Of a stretch of 64,000 bases of DNA, positions 62,289-64,000 are shown piece by piece. The stretch's first letter is position 1. Each line of letters begins with the position of its first letter. Source of the DNA: Streptomyces hyderabadensis (lineage in GTDB: Bacteria > Actinomycetota > Actinomycetes > Streptomycetales > Streptomycetaceae); contig NZ_JAIOJZ010000002.1 of assembly GCF_020404845.1 (NCBI RefSeq), forward strand, positions 214,014-278,013, read 5' to 3'. Under the pieces are notes generated by a model. It made no database searches and was not told where the DNA came from. It worked only from the letters and a program-made list of their open reading frames with translations. Position numbers and translations under genes: made by a program.

Positions 62289-62960
62289 TCACCCCGCCAG
62301 CCGCTCCGCCACCAGCACGGCCTCGCCGAGCGTGTCCACCACCGGCACCCCGGCCCCCTCGAGGCTGGCCCGGCTGTGCGACCCCCCGGTGTACAGCACC
62401 GCCTCCGCACCCACGTGGTGCGCCGCCACCGCGTCGTCGGCGGCGTCGCCGATCACCACCGTGCGGGCGGGCTCCACCCCGGAGCGCGCCAGCTGCGCGA
62501 GGTGGCGCACCATGTGCTCGGCCTTGCTGCCCCCGGACGGCCCGGTCCGTCCGTCGACGCGTATGAAGTGGGCCTCGATGCCGAAGCCCTTGACCAGCGG
62601 CACCAGCTCGTCGTGGCCGTACATGCTGAGGATCGACTGGCTGCGCCCCGCCGACCGCCACCGCGCCAGCAGCTCCGTGACGCCGTCCGCGAGCCGGCAC
62701 CGGCTCCGCTGCGTGGTGTAGTGGCGGTGGAAGGTCGCGTCCATGACCTCCCACTCGGCGTCGGTGGGCAGCCGCCCCATCAGCCGCTCGTAGAACTTCG
62801 GCACCGGAACGCAGTACAGCGCCCGGTACTGCTCCAGTGTGATCGGCGCCAGCCCCAGCTCGGCGAACGCCGCGTTCGTCGCTCCGATGATCGCGTCGTT
62901 GTCGTGGAACAGCGTGCCGTTCCAGTCCCACACGATGTGTGCCCCCGTCTGCGTCCCCAT
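62289..62960 (-). CDS. HAD-family phosphatase
   Basis: A 223-residue hydrolase. Motif I is VWDWNGTLFHD near residue 12: the nucleophile Asp is present, but the usual second Asp is Asn. Motif II is SILSMYGHDE, the Lys of motif III lies in GGSKAEHM, and motif IV is VVIGDAADD. The cap is helical as in phosphoglycolate phosphatases, but the substrate is unknown. The ATG at 62960 was chosen, as residues before it are unconserved. The neighbour 63019 begins 59 bp upstream on the same strand, so they may form an operon. Confidence 0.88.
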   Translation of the reverse strand: MGTQTGAHIVWDWNGTLFHDNDAIIGATNAAFAELGLAPITLEQYRALYCVPVPKFYERLMGRLPTDAEWEVMDATFHRHYTTQRSRCRLADGVTELLARWRSAGRSQSILSMYGHDELVPLVKGFGIEAHFIRVDGRTGPSGGSKAEHMVRHLAQLARSGVEPARTVVIGDAADDAVAAHHVGAEAVLYTGGSHSRASLEGAGVPVVDTLGEAVLVAERLAG

Positions 62961-63018
62961 GCCCGAAAACGTACCCGCCGCCACTGACAATCGGGACGCC
63001 TCAGGGTGAAGTTCCTGG

Positions 63019-63522
63019 TCAGACCAGGTTCGGCAGCTCCTGCGTCGCGTACCAGAGCAGCTCGTGGTCCTCCGCGCCGTCCACGACGAACTGGGCGTCG
63101 TCGTCCCCGCCGTCCGCCGCCGCGAGCGCCTCGGCCGCCGCGCTCACGTCCGCCTCCGCGTCGGCGGAGTCGACGTGCACCGCGGCCGCCTTGGCCAGCG
63201 GCAGCGGCCCGGCGACCCGGACCTCGCCCAGCGCCGCCGGATCGAGTCCCCGGTCCGGGTCGGCGGAGGCGGCGCCGTCGGGCACGTCGGCGGCGACCAC
63301 GACCCGGCGCCGTGCCGCGGCGGGGTCGGCCGCCAGCAGCCGCAGCGAGGCCAGGGCGGCCCGGTTGAGGGCGGCGTACTCCAGCTCCTCGATGTCGTCC
63401 GACAGGTACCACTCGCGCAGCGCCGGCGTGACGGCGTAGGCGACGAGCGGCCCGGCCCCCAGCTCCCCCGCCCGGTGCGCCTCGGCGAGGCCGGACAGGG
63501 TCAGGGGGACGTAGACGCGCAT
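63019..63522 (-). CDS. Conserved actinobacterial protein (DUF6912-like)
   Basis: A 167-residue acidic, Ala/Asp-rich protein beginning MRVYVPLTLSGLAEAHRAGELGAG and ending YATQELPNLV. The pattern matches a family common in Streptomyces with no known function. It is globular, without signal or membrane helices. It may be co-transcribed with the HAD phosphatase. Confidence 0.75.
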   Translation of the reverse strand: MRVYVPLTLSGLAEAHRAGELGAGPLVAYAVTPALREWYLSDDIEELEYAALNRAALASLRLLAADPAAARRRVVVAADVPDGAASADPDRGLDPAALGEVRVAGPLPLAKAAAVHVDSADAEADVSAAAEALAAADGGDDDAQFVVDGAEDHELLWYATQELPNLV

Positions 63523-63847
63523 GAGTCTGCCGCTTTCGTGGTCGGGGACGCCGCCGGAGCGGTCGGTGCCCGGCGGCCCGGTGGAGAGCCTTCAGGATAC
63601 GTGCGGGTGTCCCCTTTCGAGTCCCCACCCAGGGCCTCCGACGCGTCCATCCCGGGCCCGGTGTTCACCCGGTCCACCCGCGGCGTTCCGGGCTCCGGGA
63701 CCGCCCAGGTCACTCGGATAGGTGAACTTCGCCGCCCCCTCGACGCGGCCGCCCGCCTCCTTGCCGTGCCACCCCGCCAACCCGTACAAGATCCACGACC
63801 ACGAAGTTACTGCCCGGTATCACCCGGGCCGCCGAACGGGGACCCCC
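63523..63847. other. Gap of 325 bp before the right-edge ORF
   Basis: I see no clear gene, hairpin with T-run or known repeat. A GTG at 63722 is in frame with the ATG at 63848. Confidence 0.4.
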
Positions 63848-64000
63848 ATGCGCAAGGTCATGACCAGAACCCCTCTCCGCCCCGCCGCTCCGCCCCTCCC
63901 CACATCCCCCGCCACCGCTCTCACCCCGCCACCGCCGTACATCCCCGACGCGACGCCGCCCGGCGGGCCCGACGCCGTGTCGTCCCACGCCCCCCGGGCC
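63848..64000 (+). CDS. Partial ORF entering right edge
   Basis: An open frame of 51 codons from ATG 63848 (MRKVMTRTPLRPAAPPLP...) to the edge, Pro-rich and without a recognisable domain. The codons look Streptomyces-like. A GTG at 63722 in the same frame would add 42 residues. Whether it is a gene cannot be settled from this window. Confidence 0.3.
   Translation, partial: MRKVMTRTPLRPAAPPLPTSPATALTPPPPYIPDATPPGGPDAVSSHAPRA

Overview
The window is a high-GC chromosomal stretch of a Streptomyces. Codon third positions are almost all G or C, SD-led genes often start with GTG, and the tmRNA tag peptide reads ANTKRDSSQQAFALAA, which is of the Streptomyces type. From memory, the gene order follows the S. 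coelicolor/S. lividans core chromosome around SCO2952-SCO3003. I see no insertion sequence, prophage, CRISPR array, tRNA or rRNA gene.

Layout. (1) 1-5.6 kb: the N-terminal part of a HelD-like helicase, the ECF sigma factor/anti-sigma pair sigU-rsuA, a CGNR zinc-finger protein, a DUF1772 membrane protein and the nitrate regulator nnaR. (2) 5.6-8.1 kb: the nitrate transporter narK and a Pro/Gln-rich membrane protein. (3) 8.2-13.7 kb: a translationally coupled operon matA-matB-acyltransferase for a surface poly-N-acetylglucosamine-like glycan. (4) 13.8-16.2 kb: a divergent LysR regulator and MFS transporter. (5) 16.3-20.3 kb: trans-translation (ssrA, smpB), an S41 protease and the cell-division genes ftsX-ftsE. 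(6) 20.4-26.2 kb: a small zinc-ribbon protein, a repeat-rich sortase substrate, prfB and the Ser/Thr kinases pkaB and pkaA. A long FHA-domain FtsK/EccC-like ATPase (26.6-30.7 kb) is transcribed divergently from pkaA. (7) 31.0-34.8 kb: a sugar ABC importer. (8) 35.0-44.8 kb: three tandem GT2/TagF-like polymerases and two polytopic membrane proteins. (9) 44.9-50.5 kb: ohrA/ohrR, galE, a glutaredoxin-like membrane protein, a DinB protein, a DppA-type D-aminopeptidase, a GNAT, an NTF2-like protein and a TetR regulator. (10) 50.7-56.6 kb: a TagGH-type ABC exporter, a fourth TagF-like protein and a GT2. (11) 56.8-63.5 kb: the giant NAD-glutamate dehydrogenase, a HAD phosphatase and a DUF protein. 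A partial ORF runs off the right edge.

Themes. Cell-envelope assembly dominates: the PNAG-like mat operon, four TagF-like teichoic-type polymerases with an ABC exporter, galE, ftsEX, an LAXTG sortase substrate and two membrane-anchored kinases. The kinase PkaA and the mat protein MatA share a repeated T-[AS]-V-[LM]-P motif that looks like a kinase/FHA target. This suggests, as inference only, that kinase/FHA signalling bears on surface-polymer assembly. A second recurrent observation is that at least four genes have their 3' ends duplicated just downstream, in two cases next to a palindrome or hairpin and in a third partly inside one.
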